Assembly: GCA_902590695.1 (NCBI GenBank)
Contig: CACIXR010000004.1
Coordinates: forward strand, 124,001-188,000
DNA from: an uncultured Alphaproteobacteria bacterium
GTDB taxonomy: Bacteria; Pseudomonadota; Alphaproteobacteria; HIMB59; GCA-002718135
Direction of reading: 5' to 3'
DNA: 64,000 bases
How positions within the stretch are numbered: position 1 is the stretch's first letter; the number at the start of each line of letters is the position of its first letter. The notes beneath the pieces were generated by a model. That model saw only the letters and a list, made by a program, of their open reading frames with translations. It searched no databases and had not been told where the DNA came from. The position numbers and the translations under genes were made by a program. Shown in pieces: positions 29,131 through 38,226 of this stretch.

Positions 29131-30121
29131 AAAAATCGCATTAATTAGTGATGCGTGGGTTCCTCAGGTAAATGGCGTAGTTACGACATTTCAAAGCGTT
29201 ATACATATTCTAGAAAAAAAAGGTTTTGAAATAAAAATATTACATCCTCAGATGTTTAATAATTTTAGTTATCCTAAGTACAAAGAAATAAAGATTTCTT
29301 ACAACACTAAGAAAGTTACTGAAAAATTTTTTAAAGAATTTAATCCAGATATTGTTCATATAATGACTGAAGGTCCAGTAGGTTTTGCTGGTCGTAAGTA
29401 CTGTCTTAAAAATAAACTTCAATATACTTCTTCTTTTCACACTCGTTTTCCTGATTATATTAAACAAAGAGCTTTTATCCCAAAGAGATTTACTTATTCC
29501 ATATTAAGAAAACTACATAGTGATTCTGAAAGAGTTCTTGTTCCATCAGTTTCAATGCTAAATGAGTTAAAAAAATATAATTTTAAAAATTTAGTAGTTT
29601 GGAACAGAGGTGTTGATACAGAATTATTTAATCCGAATAAAAGAGATATAAACAGCAAGGATACACAGCTGACTTATGTTGGAAGAGTTGCTATTGAAAA
29701 AAATATTGAAGAATTTTTAAAACTTAAAGGAAATTATAATAAAATAGTTGTGGGAGATGGTCCTGAATTAGAAAAATATATTAATAAGTATCCTGAAGTA
29801 AATTTTGTCGGTGTAAAAACTGGAGAAGAATTAGCGAAATATTATGCAAATGCAGATGTGTTTGTATTTCCTTCTAAAACAGACACATTAGGAAATGTAA
29901 TACTTGAAGCATTGGCTAGTGGAACACCAGTTGCTGCATATCCAGTAACTGGGCCTATAGATGTATTAACAGATGAGAAGATTAATACTTTAGATAATGA
30001 CTTATTACAGTCAATTAAGAAAGCACTCAAGGTAAAAAGAGTTGATTGTAGAAATTTTACACTTAATTTAACTTGGGATAAATGCGTGAAAGAATTTTTA
30101 GAATACATGGTAAACGTTTAG
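29120..30121 (+). CDS. agt: Agt-type diacylglycerol glycosyltransferase (GT4), copy 1
   Basis: 333-residue GT-B glycosyltransferase of family 4. The acceptor domain begins SDAWVPQVNGVVTTF; the nucleotide-sugar domain contains RGVDTELFNP near 168, YVGRVAIEKNIEEFL near 186 and the donor motif FPSKTDTLGNVILEALASG near 251. With PlcP it would convert diacylglycerol to a glycolipid such as monoglucosyl- or glucuronosyl-diacylglycerol that replaces phospholipid. Sugar specificity cannot be read from sequence. Close homologues are often annotated as mannosyltransferases. Confidence 0.82.
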   Translation: MQPKKIALISDAWVPQVNGVVTTFQSVIHILEKKGFEIKILHPQMFNNFSYPKYKEIKISYNTKKVTEKFFKEFNPDIVHIMTEGPVGFAGRKYCLKNKLQYTSSFHTRFPDYIKQRAFIPKRFTYSILRKLHSDSERVLVPSVSMLNELKKYNFKNLVVWNRGVDTELFNPNKRDINSKDTQLTYVGRVAIEKNIEEFLKLKGNYNKIVVGDGPELEKYINKYPEVNFVGVKTGEELAKYYANADVFVFPSKTDTLGNVILEALASGTPVAAYPVTGPIDVLTDEKINTLDNDLLQSIKKALKVKRVDCRNFTLNLTWDKCVKEFLEYMVNV

Positions 30122-30141
30122 TTATTTAGGGTAATTTTATA

Positions 30142-30798
30142 GTGACATTTTCTTTAAGACAAAAAATACTAGCAGAATTTATTGGGACATATTTTCTTGT
30201 ACTAACAATTGTGGGTAGTGGAATTATGGGAGAGTTAATGTCAAATGACCTTGGTATAATATTACTAGGAAACACAATCGCAACAGGTGCCATTTTATAT
30301 GTAATTATTTCTATGTTTATTAATATCTCAGGGGCATACTTTAATCCTGCTGTTGTATTAAGTGATATTATTCAAAAAAATATTCCTATTAATTATGGAA
30401 TAATTTTTATTTTTACTCAGATTATTGCTGGTATATTTGGTTGTTTAACTGCAAATTGGTATTTTGAATATCCCATAATTGAATGGTCACTCAATGAAAG
30501 AGTTGGGGTATTTAAATTCTTTTCAGAAATAATTGCAACTGTTGGATTATTATTAACTATTTTTATATTAAAAGAGGTAAACAAGGAAAAAATAGCTATT
30601 GGTGTCGCTCTATTTATTACTGCAGGATATTGGTTTACATCATCAACAAGTTTTGCAAATCCAGCAGTAACCATAGGAAGAATGTTTACAGATAGTTTTA
30701 GTGGAATAAGTCCATCAAGTGTTTTAGGTTTTATTTTAGCTCAGATTATTGGTGCTCTTATTGCTACAGTTATTGTTAGATTATTTTTTAAAAATTAA
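30142..30798 (+). CDS. MIP-family aquaglyceroporin-like channel
   Basis: 218-residue integral membrane protein with six hydrophobic segments and two half-membrane loops carrying NPA (FNPAVVLSD near 75, FANPAVTIG near 176), the aquaporin hallmark. It has a GTG start 20 bases after agt and is likely cotranscribed. Possible substrates are glycerol released during lipid remodelling, or arsenite, since AqpS-type channels accompany arsenate reductases in some rhizobia and an ArsC-like gene is at 39281-39700. The sequence alone does not decide. Confidence 0.82.
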   Translation: MTFSLRQKILAEFIGTYFLVLTIVGSGIMGELMSNDLGIILLGNTIATGAILYVIISMFINISGAYFNPAVVLSDIIQKNIPINYGIIFIFTQIIAGIFGCLTANWYFEYPIIEWSLNERVGVFKFFSEIIATVGLLLTIFILKEVNKEKIAIGVALFITAGYWFTSSTSFANPAVTIGRMFTDSFSGISPSSVLGFILAQIIGALIATVIVRLFFKN

Positions 30799-31700
30799 TT
30801 AAACATATCATGTAAATAACCTTCACGAATTCCATATCTTACAAAAACAATATTTTTAATATTATAAAACGAAGCAAGGCTAAATAAAATATATGTAGAT
30901 AATTTTAGTTTATCTAATCGATTGGGTTGAACAACATTCAATTTTTTAATTTGTTTTTTATCCATAGAGTATAATTTGTGGTAAAATATTTCTAACTCTG
31001 AAAATGGTATCAGGTAGCCATGTAGTTTATTTTTCTTGATGCCATTTAGATGTAAATGTAGTTTTGCAAGATTGCGCCACATGCCTCCAATAACATAAAT
31101 ATTTCCTACGTTTTTAGCAAATTTAAGAGATTGGTCTTTAAATTTTGAAAATAAAAAATTATCAAATTTAATTTTAGTAGTTTTGTACATATCAGATTCA
31201 CTTCTTAAGATGCCAATTTTTAAACTTTTAGTCTCAAGTATGATCTTATTTTTTATTGAACTAAGTTCTAAACTTCCACCTCCCAAGTCAGCAACTAAAC
31301 CGATTGGATTTTTTATTGAACTAATTACACCTAGGGATCCAAATTTAGCCTCATTTTTTGGTGAGAGTACTTCTACTCTTACTGATTTTTTTTTCTTGAA
31401 AGGCTCAATAATTTCTTTTCCATTTATCGTTTCACGAATTGCTGCTGTTGCAATAATATGAATATCTAAGGACTCATAATCTTTTGCAATCTTAATATAT
31501 TCTTCTAGGCATTTTATAGCTTCTTTAATTTTTATCGATGGGAGTTTACCTGTGTTAATACTTTCACCTAATTTTAAAAATTCTCTTTTTTGATAAAGTA
31601 TTGGAAAAGGATAAATAGCTTGCTCATATATAACCAGTCTAAATGTATTAGAACCTAGATCAATCACTGTTATGGGATTTTTGTTTTTCATTTTAGCCAT
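30795..31700 (-). CDS. ppx: exopolyphosphatase / GppA family phosphatase
   Basis: 301-residue ASKHA-fold phosphatase of the Ppx/GppA family that shortens polyphosphate or hydrolyses pppGpp. Motifs: VIDLGSNTFRLVIYE near 14, ATAAIRETING near 96, VADLGGGSLELSS near 138 and VIGGMWRNLAKL near 203. It lacks the C-terminal extra domains of E. coli Ppx (513 residues) and resembles the short alphaproteobacterial form. Its end overlaps the channel gene by 4 bases; ppk lies 0.6 kb away on the other strand. Confidence 0.88.
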   Translation of the reverse strand: MAKMKNKNPITVIDLGSNTFRLVIYEQAIYPFPILYQKREFLKLGESINTGKLPSIKIKEAIKCLEEYIKIAKDYESLDIHIIATAAIRETINGKEIIEPFKKKKSVRVEVLSPKNEAKFGSLGVISSIKNPIGLVADLGGGSLELSSIKNKIILETKSLKIGILRSESDMYKTTKIKFDNFLFSKFKDQSLKFAKNVGNIYVIGGMWRNLAKLHLHLNGIKKNKLHGYLIPFSELEIFYHKLYSMDKKQIKKLNVVQPNRLDKLKLSTYILFSLASFYNIKNIVFVRYGIREGYLHDMFN

Positions 31701-31732
31701 GGAAATGTATACATCTAAAGTATTAAACTCGA

Positions 31733-32191
31733 ATGCTACAAGTTTATTTATTACGTCATGCCAAATCTAGTTGGGATAATTTAGAGCTTGATGACATTGA
31801 TAGACCTCTCAATAAAAGAGGTATGAGAAATGCAAAACAATTTTCTAAAATATTAGATAAAAGAAAATTTCAAGTTGGTCAGATAATATGTTCTCCTTCT
31901 AAAAGAACAACTAGCACATATGATATAATTTCTAACTCGTTTGATCGCTCAGTAAAATTTATAATTGATAACGATATTTATGAATGTCCACCAAATATAC
32001 TTATAAGAAAAATTAAAAAATTAAAAAAAAACACACTTATCATTGGGCACAACCCTAGTTTGATAGAGTCAATTAATATTTTATGTAATTCAAATATTGA
32101 ACATTTTCCAACCTGTGCTTTTGCCATAATATCCTTTAAAAATAGCTGGGTATTAAGTGAAATTTTAAAACCAAAAAATAAGAATTATTAA
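31733..32191 (+). CDS. sixA: SixA-like phosphohistidine phosphatase
   Basis: 152-residue histidine-phosphatase-superfamily protein. The catalytic RHG-type motif is LLRHAKSSWDN near residue 7, followed by DIDRPLNKRG near 23, ICSPSKRTTST near 58 and the second catalytic His in LIIGHNPSL near 103. SixA proteins dephosphorylate phosphohistidine signalling proteins. It lies between ppx and ppk, and such genes often accompany polyphosphate genes; the physiological target is not visible. Confidence 0.82.
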   Translation: MLQVYLLRHAKSSWDNLELDDIDRPLNKRGMRNAKQFSKILDKRKFQVGQIICSPSKRTTSTYDIISNSFDRSVKFIIDNDIYECPPNILIRKIKKLKKNTLIIGHNPSLIESINILCNSNIEHFPTCAFAIISFKNSWVLSEILKPKNKNY

Positions 32192-32249
32192 AGAAATATG
32201 TATTTTTTATGAAAGTGTTTTTTTTTTATTAATAATATAAACAAAAATT

Positions 32250-34349
32250 ATGATTAAAAATAATAATTCTTTTAACTATATTAATAGAGAATTATCTTGG
32301 CTTAAATTTAATGAAAGAGTCTTAAGTCAGACACTTGATAATAAAACGCCATTATTAGAAAGAGTTAGGTTTCTATCAATAGCATTCTCTAATCTTGATG
32401 AATTTTTTATGGTTAGAGTGGCAGGATTAAATGTTCAAAAATATTCACGAAATAAAAGTTTTGATGGATTAACACCACAACAGCAACTCAAGCTGATAGA
32501 TAAAGAAACATCAAAGATGATTTCAGATATAAAATCAATATGGATAGATTTACTAAAAGAGCTTTCAGAAAATAAGATCCATATAGATGTAGAAAAAACA
32601 CTGAAAACAAAAGATAAAACATTTATAAAAAATTATTTAGAAGAAAATAATTGGGGGGTTTTAACGCCAATTATTATTGATCCATCTCACCCATTTCCTT
32701 TTATACCAAATAAAGAAACAACATTAGTATGTCGGTTAATAAATAATAAAAAAACTTTTTATGGAATACTGAGAGTGCCAGAGGGATTAGAAAAATTTAT
32801 TAAATTACCTGGTAAAAAAATAAGTTTTGTCTCTATGGAGACAGCCTTGCTTATTTCTTTAAAAGAAATTTTCCAGTGTGATAGAGTTTTGGATAAAGGT
32901 GTTTTTAGACCAATTAGGAATAGTGAATTAGAATTAGGGGGTGAAGGAGAAGATTTATTTTTAGTATTTCAAAAAGCTATTTTTGAGAGAAGAAGACAAG
33001 AGGTAATAAGAATTGATTTTGATGAAAACATATCTAGTCACTTAATTAAATTCATAAATAAAAAACTTAACTATAAGGATGTAAATACATATAAACTTCC
33101 AATACCCATTAATCTTTCTAGTATAGAGTCAATTTTTTTAAAAGATTTTAAAAAATTATTTTTTCCAAAATTTAAGGTACGATTTCCTGAAAGAATTAAA
33201 GATTTTAAAAATGATTATTTTAAAGCAATAGCGAATAAAGATATTGTTATTCATCACCCATTTGAATCTTTTGAAGTAGTGACTCAGTTTATTGATCAAG
33301 CCGCAGATGATCCAAAAGTCTTATCAATAAAACATACTTTATACCGAACAACTGATGACTCGCCGATAGAAGCAAGTTTAGTTAGAGCAGCACAAAAAGG
33401 GAAATTAGTAACTGTCATTATAGAGCTGCAAGCACGTTTTGATGAAGAGCGTAACTTAAAATGGGCAAAAGAATTAGAATTAGCTGGAGCGCAAGTTGTT
33501 TTTGGCAATATTGATATGAAAACTCATGCAAAAATTACACTTGTAACAAGGAAGCAAATGAATTCTGTTGTAAATTACGCACATTATGGAACAGGTAATT
33601 ATCACCCGAGAAATGCAAAAGTTTATATGGATTTATCTTACTTCACCTGTGACAAAACATTAACAAATGATGCTGCAAAAATGTTTAATTATTTAACTAG
33701 TTATTCAGAACCAATAACAATAAAAAAAATAGTATATTCTCCAATAACTGCAAGAAACAAATTAAATGAACTAATTAGAAATGAAATTACAAATGCTGGA
33801 AAAAATAAACCATCTGGAATAGTATGTAAGTGTAATTCTCTTGTTGATAAACAAATTATTGATGAATTTTATAAAGCATCTCAAAAAAATGTAAAAATTG
33901 AATTGTTGATAAGAGGAATTTGCTCTCTAATACCTGGTAAAGAAAATCTATCGGAAAATATAGTTGTTAAAAGTATAATTGGTCGTTTTTTAGAACATAC
34001 GAGAATATATTGTTTTTATAACGGTCATAAATTCCCTCATAGAAAAAATATCTTGTTTATTTCTTCTGCCGATTTAATGCAAAGAAATCTAGATAGGCGT
34101 GTTGAAACATTTATTCCTATTGAAAATGAAACTGTACATGAACAAATATTAAATCAGATCTTAATTGCCAGTATGACAGATAATACAAATTCTTGGCAAA
34201 TGTTAAGTAATGGCAATTATCAGAAAAAAGAAATATCAAGCAAAGAGAAAAAGTTTTCCTCTCACAATTTTTTTATCAAAAATCCAAGCTTGTCTGGGAG
34301 GGGTTCAGCAAAACTCAAATCTAGAGCTAAGTCTAATTTAAAAATTTGA
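32250..34349 (+). CDS. ppk1: polyphosphate kinase 1
   Basis: 699-residue enzyme that builds polyphosphate from ATP, with phosphate storage as its role. N-terminal domain: YINRELSWLKFNERVL. The catalytic C domains include HHPFESFEVVTQFIDQAADD near 331, LYRTTDDSPIEASLV near 363, the phospho-His region MKTHAKITLVTRK near 425 and HYGTGNYHPRNAKVYMDL near 443, and a second His region RIYCFYNGHKFPHRKN. The last 46 bases are repeated at 36628-36673. The next gene faces it, separated by a hairpin. Confidence 0.96.
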   Translation: MIKNNNSFNYINRELSWLKFNERVLSQTLDNKTPLLERVRFLSIAFSNLDEFFMVRVAGLNVQKYSRNKSFDGLTPQQQLKLIDKETSKMISDIKSIWIDLLKELSENKIHIDVEKTLKTKDKTFIKNYLEENNWGVLTPIIIDPSHPFPFIPNKETTLVCRLINNKKTFYGILRVPEGLEKFIKLPGKKISFVSMETALLISLKEIFQCDRVLDKGVFRPIRNSELELGGEGEDLFLVFQKAIFERRRQEVIRIDFDENISSHLIKFINKKLNYKDVNTYKLPIPINLSSIESIFLKDFKKLFFPKFKVRFPERIKDFKNDYFKAIANKDIVIHHPFESFEVVTQFIDQAADDPKVLSIKHTLYRTTDDSPIEASLVRAAQKGKLVTVIIELQARFDEERNLKWAKELELAGAQVVFGNIDMKTHAKITLVTRKQMNSVVNYAHYGTGNYHPRNAKVYMDLSYFTCDKTLTNDAAKMFNYLTSYSEPITIKKIVYSPITARNKLNELIRNEITNAGKNKPSGIVCKCNSLVDKQIIDEFYKASQKNVKIELLIRGICSLIPGKENLSENIVVKSIIGRFLEHTRIYCFYNGHKFPHRKNILFISSADLMQRNLDRRVETFIPIENETVHEQILNQILIASMTDNTNSWQMLSNGNYQKKEISSKEKKFSSHNFFIKNPSLSGRGSAKLKSRAKSNLKI

Positions 34350-34350
34350 A
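34305..34350 (+). repeat. direct repeat A, copy 1 (ppk 3' end)
   Basis: 46 bases covering the last codons and stop of ppk. They recur at 36628-36673 with 45 of 46 positions identical. The second copy has no coding role, so it is a duplicated fragment of ppk. Confidence 0.92.
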
Positions 34351-34364
34351 AATAGAATTTAATC

Positions 34365-34412
34365 CCACTCACAATAATTGGACATAAGCAGGAAGAAAAA
34401 TACTGTGAGTGG
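34365..34412. other. conserved hairpin in repeat C, copy 1
   Basis: Perfect 9-bp stem CCACTCACA / TGTGAGTGG around a 30-base loop. The stem is identical in the copy at 39150-39198 while the loop has diverged. It lies between convergent genes (ppk and agt2), so it could serve as a bidirectional terminator or mRNA 3' end stabiliser, although the loop is long for that. Confidence 0.6.
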
Positions 34413-34495
34413 TAAAAAGTATTTAAATTTTATTTTTTACAGCCGTGTTAATAGAATATTAAATTTTTATAAATTAAACTAATTTTTAAATTTCA

Positions 34496-34555
34496 TTAAT
34501 CTCAAATAAATTTTTTAGTTCTTTCAATTTGTTAAAAATTGAATCTTTTACTTCT
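34496..34555 (-). pseudogene. remnant of the arsC-like 3' end
   Basis: 60 bases corresponding to the last 61 bases of the gene at 39281-39700, with 57 of 61 positions identical and a one-base deletion next to the stop codon. Nothing upstream on the minus strand continues the frame. It is a duplicated, non-coding tail and not an independent gene. Confidence 0.85.
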
Positions 34556-34575
34556 TAGTAACTATAATTTTAAAA

Positions 34576-35571
34576 TTAATTTTTTGCATTTACAATATTA
34601 GATAGAAATTGATTTGCACATCTATCCCAAGTAAATTGCATTGCAAATTTTCTACAATCATTTCTATCAATCTTTAAGGCTTTTTTAAGTGAGTTTTCAA
34701 TATCGTTATCAAGACTGTCAATTAATGAGTTTTTTAAAATATCTTTAGGACCTGTTACTGGGTAAGCAGCCACTGGTGTTCCAGAGGCTAAAGACTCTAA
34801 AATTACATTTCCAAATGTATCTGTTTTGGATGGGAATACTAACGCTTCAGCATTTGCATAATAATTTGCTAAGTCTTGACCTTTTTTCATCCCAACGAAA
34901 GATACATATGGATATTTATTTTGTAGTCGTTGTTTTTCTGGACCATCTCCAACAACAATTTTATCCATCTTAGTTCTTATTTCTAAAAACGCTTCGATGT
35001 TTTTTTCTAATGAAACTCTACCAATGTAAACAATATACTTTTTCAGTCCTTTTCTTCTTTTTAAAGGATTAAATAATTCAGTATTAACTCCCCTTGACCA
35101 AATTTTAAGATTTTGAAATTGATATTTAGTTAATTCGTTTCGCATAGATACTGTTGGGACCAATACATTACATGCATTTTTATGAAAATTTTTTAAAAAA
35201 GAGTACCCAATTATTTTTGGTATCATTATTCTCTGCTCTATATATTCTGGAAATCTCGTATGAAAAGAAGTTGTATATCTCAACCTATTATTCTCACAGA
35301 ATTTTTTCCCCGCAATTCCAACTGGCCCTTCAGTGGCAATATGTATAACATCAGGATCATAATCACCAAAAAATTTTTCTGTTATTTTTTTTGTATTAAT
35401 TGCTATTTTTATTTCCTTATACCAAGGATAACTAAAATTAGTAAACATCATTGGGTGGAGTACTTCAATTTGATACTTTTGTTTTAAAAATGGATTAATA
35501 TGTAGGTATGTATTTACAACACCATTAACTTGAGGAAGCCAAGCATCGGTAATGATCGCTAATTTTTTCAC
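34576..35571 (-). CDS. agt: Agt-type diacylglycerol glycosyltransferase (GT4), copy 2
   Basis: 331-residue paralogue of the gene at 29120-30121, alike over its full length (ITDAWLPQVNGVVNTY at the start, RGVNTELFNPLKRR near 166, YIGRVSLEKNIEAFL near 183, FPSKTDTFGNVILESLASG near 251). Substitutions are spread throughout, so the duplication is old or the copies arrived separately. It overlaps plcP copy 2 by 4 bases. Two glycosyltransferases could provide different sugar headgroups. Confidence 0.82.
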   Translation of the reverse strand: MKKLAIITDAWLPQVNGVVNTYLHINPFLKQKYQIEVLHPMMFTNFSYPWYKEIKIAINTKKITEKFFGDYDPDVIHIATEGPVGIAGKKFCENNRLRYTTSFHTRFPEYIEQRIMIPKIIGYSFLKNFHKNACNVLVPTVSMRNELTKYQFQNLKIWSRGVNTELFNPLKRRKGLKKYIVYIGRVSLEKNIEAFLEIRTKMDKIVVGDGPEKQRLQNKYPYVSFVGMKKGQDLANYYANAEALVFPSKTDTFGNVILESLASGTPVAAYPVTGPKDILKNSLIDSLDNDIENSLKKALKIDRNDCRKFAMQFTWDRCANQFLSNIVNAKN

Positions 35572-36374
35572 ACTGATACACTTTCTGCTAGTTTGTTATG
35601 TTTATGCTGAAAAATTTTTTCTCTTTCAATTGACCAGTCAATAAGGGATAATTGTCCCTCTTTATTTTCCACTAGCGCAGAACAACTCTCAACCCAATCA
35701 CCATCATTGCAATATAACACTCCGTTTAATTTTTTTATAACGGGCTTGTGAATATGGCCGCACACAACAACATCGGCATTTGCTCTTTTAGCGCTATCAG
35801 ATACGGCAAACTCAAAGTTAGAAATAAAATTCGTGGCTCTTTTTGTTTGATGTTTGAGAAATTGAGATAATGACCAATAAGACAGACCTAGTTTTCTTCT
35901 GACAAAATTTAGATAGTTATTCAACTTTAATATAAATTCGTATAGGGATGACCCAATACTTGCCAGCCATTTAGCATTTATTATAACTGCATCAAATTCA
36001 TCACCATGTAAAACAAGGGCATTTCTTCCATCAGCTAGTTTGTGTGTAAACTTATTTTTTATTGATATATTCCCTAGTGAAAAACTTGTGTAACTTTTTA
36101 CAAGTTCGTCATGATTACCTGGGATAAATATAACTTTTGTACCTTTTCTTGCTTTACGCAAAATCTTCTGAATAATGTCATTATGAGTTTGATGCCAATA
36201 AATTTTTTTTTTCATTCTCCATGCATCAATAATATCGCCAACTAAAAATAAATATTTTGAATCTGTTGATCTCAAAAATTCAAGAAGCATTTCACTCTTG
36301 CTATTTTCTGTTCCAAGATGAAGATCAGATATCCATATAGTTCTATAATATGAAACTGATTGCTGATCTTTCAT
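35568..36374 (-). CDS. plcP: PlcP-type phospholipase C-like metallophosphoesterase, copy 2
   Basis: 268-residue paralogue of the gene at 28318-29130 with the same metal-site motifs (SDLHLG near 17, GDIIDAWRM near 44, PGNHDE near 83, HGDEFDAV near 123, VVCGHIHKPV near 203). The N- and C-termini differ from copy 1. It heads a two-gene operon with agt copy 2. The 332 bases upstream carry a ppk-end repeat and no other gene. Confidence 0.85.
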   Translation of the reverse strand: MKDQQSVSYYRTIWISDLHLGTENSKSEMLLEFLRSTDSKYLFLVGDIIDAWRMKKKIYWHQTHNDIIQKILRKARKGTKVIFIPGNHDELVKSYTSFSLGNISIKNKFTHKLADGRNALVLHGDEFDAVIINAKWLASIGSSLYEFILKLNNYLNFVRRKLGLSYWSLSQFLKHQTKRATNFISNFEFAVSDSAKRANADVVVCGHIHKPVIKKLNGVLYCNDGDWVESCSALVENKEGQLSLIDWSIEREKIFQHKHNKLAESVSV

Positions 36375-36627
36375 TTTAATATAAAAAAATAATAAAAATT
36401 TGTTAAAATTTTATTTCAATTACATTAACTAATATGTAACGGTTTTTCTGTTATTAGGCTCAATCCTATTATTTGTGAATTTCTATGAAATTCCAAAGAA
36501 AATTCATAAAAAATTAATATTACCGTTTGAATAAAAAGATTAAAAATAAACCTAAAATAAAAAAGAAAAATGATAAAGCGCTTAATAATTGATTCACTGA
36601 CAGCGCAAGAATATAAAATTTAAGGAC

Positions 36628-36673
36628 TCAGCAAAACACAAATCTAGAGCTAAGTCTAATTTAAAAATTTGAA
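36628..36673 (+). repeat. direct repeat A, copy 2 (stray ppk 3' end)
   Basis: Copy of the last 46 bases of ppk (34305-34350), one mismatch. It lies without any ppk reading frame upstream and runs into the terminator of the beta-helix gene. Confidence 0.92.
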
Positions 36674-36695
36674 GCTGGAATATATCCAGCTTCAA
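36669..36695 (-). terminator. intrinsic terminator of the beta-helix gene
   Basis: Minus strand: 11-bp stem TTGAAGCTGGA / TCCAGCTTCAA with a 5-base loop, followed by a T-rich stretch. It lies 12 bases after the stop of the gene at 36707-38119. The T-rich side is the start of repeat A copy 2. Confidence 0.8.
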
Positions 36696-36706
36696 GAATT
36701 TAGCTT

Positions 36707-38119
36707 TTAATTAATCGACTCAACGCCTTCTATATCAAATCCGTCTGCGATACTTGAAGAAATAGATCTGACAATACCATAACCTGAATCTTCTTGGACA
36801 AGTTCCATTCCAGTTCCATCACTATCATCATTATTTGATGTGGTAACATCTTGTGCCATGATCATAACATTGCCTGCTTCTTCTTCTTCGAAAACAAAAC
36901 CTTTTCCACCATTGTCTTCAGATGATGAATTGATAACAAAAGCACTTACATTTCCTGGACCTTCTTCAGAATGTTTATATCCATCATCTGTATTGCTTAG
37001 TGCAATTGTATCAATGATTGTCATGTTAATTGATCCTTCTTGTTCCTCATCAAAGTCAAGACCTTCATCCCAGTTACCAATAATTGTTGATCGAGTTACT
37101 TCAGCGTAGATATCTCCAGGACCTGCTTCATCCACATCAAATCCATCGTCAACATCAATACCAAATTCATATTCTTCAACAAAACCACTGTCATAAAGAC
37201 TTACTTCTCTTTCAAAACAGCCATCATCTGGAGATCCAGTAATAGCAGGTGGTACAGCTGATTCAGTCATCTGACCATCTTCAAATTCACCTTCGTCTTC
37301 TTCAGGGAGATAGGCTTCCAAAATATCTGGGTGGCAATAATAACCATTGTTATTAAATGATGTATTTTCAATCTGTGCAATAACTGAGCCAGCTTGACCT
37401 TCATCAAGCTCTACTCCATCTGCACCGACTCTCGTAAACGAAGAGTTTAAAATAGAAGCAATTAGATCTCCATTGTCTCTTTCATCTACACGCAGACCGT
37501 CGGCATCAAACATTCCTTGACCAACATTGTCAACAACTACATTATTTAAGGAAACAGAAATAGAAGCTGGCGAACCGCCGCCTGCTCCTCCCCCGCCTGC
37601 ACCACACGTTGCACCAACATCGCAATCGGATACATGAATCCCGTGGTTAGCAACATCAGAAACCTTTACATCGTTAAGAACTAATTTAACCATTCCATAT
37701 TGATTGTCTCTAACATTTAACAAAATTCCTTTACCACCTACACCATCTAAATCAGCACGGTTTTCAATATTAAAACCTCCAGGACCTCTGAAATTTATTG
37801 AGTGTATAGACATATCACCGCCATTTGTTGATTCAAGAATTGTAAAATCATCCATAGCGTGAATTGTTTGGCCCTGACCATAAATAAATAATGGTGCTGT
37901 ACTAGTATAACTTAAAGATGATAAAATTTTAATATTATTTCCACTCTTTATATAAATTACATTTGCACCAGCCGACTTATTGGCATTTTCTATAGCTGCT
38001 CTAATAGATCCATCACCGCTATCCTTTGAATTAGAAACCACATAAGAATGTGCTAAAACAACATTGGTTAGAGAAACAATAGTACAGATAAGAAAAGTAA
38101 TTATTAAATTATTTTTCAT
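36707..38119 (-). CDS. secreted acidic right-handed beta-helix protein, function unknown
   Basis: 470 residues from the ATG at 38119, which has AAGGAG 6 bases upstream (an in-frame ATG at 38137 lacks this). A signal peptide (to about residue 23, VVLAHS) is followed by a CSLREA/beta-helix-like opening: VVSNSKDSGDGSIRAAIEN. After a Gly-rich insert (CGAGGGGAGGGS) come at least five ~34-residue repeats of the form G-(D/S/N)-(I/V)-x-A-x-(V/I)-x-x-(S/T)-x4-N-x-D-(D/E)-G. These are extremely rich in Asp and Glu and likely bind calcium. No known enzyme motif is seen. Its place in the phosphorus island suggests a surface or secreted role under phosphate stress. Confidence 0.72.
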   Translation of the reverse strand: MKNNLIITFLICTIVSLTNVVLAHSYVVSNSKDSGDGSIRAAIENANKSAGANVIYIKSGNNIKILSSLSYTSTAPLFIYGQGQTIHAMDDFTILESTNGGDMSIHSINFRGPGGFNIENRADLDGVGGKGILLNVRDNQYGMVKLVLNDVKVSDVANHGIHVSDCDVGATCGAGGGGAGGGSPASISVSLNNVVVDNVGQGMFDADGLRVDERDNGDLIASILNSSFTRVGADGVELDEGQAGSVIAQIENTSFNNNGYYCHPDILEAYLPEEDEGEFEDGQMTESAVPPAITGSPDDGCFEREVSLYDSGFVEEYEFGIDVDDGFDVDEAGPGDIYAEVTRSTIIGNWDEGLDFDEEQEGSINMTIIDTIALSNTDDGYKHSEEGPGNVSAFVINSSSEDNGGKGFVFEEEEAGNVMIMAQDVTTSNNDDSDGTGMELVQEDSGYGIVRSISSSIADGFDIEGVESIN

Positions 38120-38151
38120 AAAAATCTCCTTCATCATTATTAAATATGAAG

Positions 38152-38169
38152 TATTAAAAAATTGTTAAA
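38152..38169 (-). promoter_or_regulatory. candidate 7-4-7 repeat operator upstream of the beta-helix gene
   Basis: Minus strand TTTAACA-ATTT-TTTAATA, two 7-base repeats 11 bases apart (one mismatch), 33 bases upstream of the start codon with AT-rich -10-like sequence between. It has the spacing of a Pho box and the same repeat unit as the site at 39100-39117. Confidence 0.35.
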
Positions 38170-38226
38170 GGCATGATAAAAAAAAGGGGTAAAAATTGAA
38201 ATGAAAATTGTTTTTTTACAGACGTA

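Larger units (their letters stand above)
34359..34555. repeat. direct repeat C, copy 1 (intergenic hairpin plus arsC tail)
   Basis: About 197 bases closely matching 39145-39341 with scattered substitutions and small gaps. It starts 8 bases after repeat A and contains a hairpin (34365-34412) followed by a remnant of the arsC 3' end (34496-34555). It fills most of the space between ppk and agt2. Confidence 0.9.
36375..36706. other. 332-base gene-free region upstream of plcP copy 2
   Basis: Very AT-rich. It holds the second copy of repeat A (36628-36673) and a terminator (36669-36695). The remaining ~250 bases should include the promoter of plcP copy 2, but no convincing -35/-10 pair, Pho box or small gene was seen. 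Confidence 0.6.

Noticed and set aside
36390-36407. TTTAACA-N4-TTTATTA on the minus strand upstream of plcP copy 2, like the 7-4-7 repeats
   Set aside because: It is only 15 bases before the start codon, leaving no room for a promoter, and the second half is poor; a chance match in AT-rich sequence.
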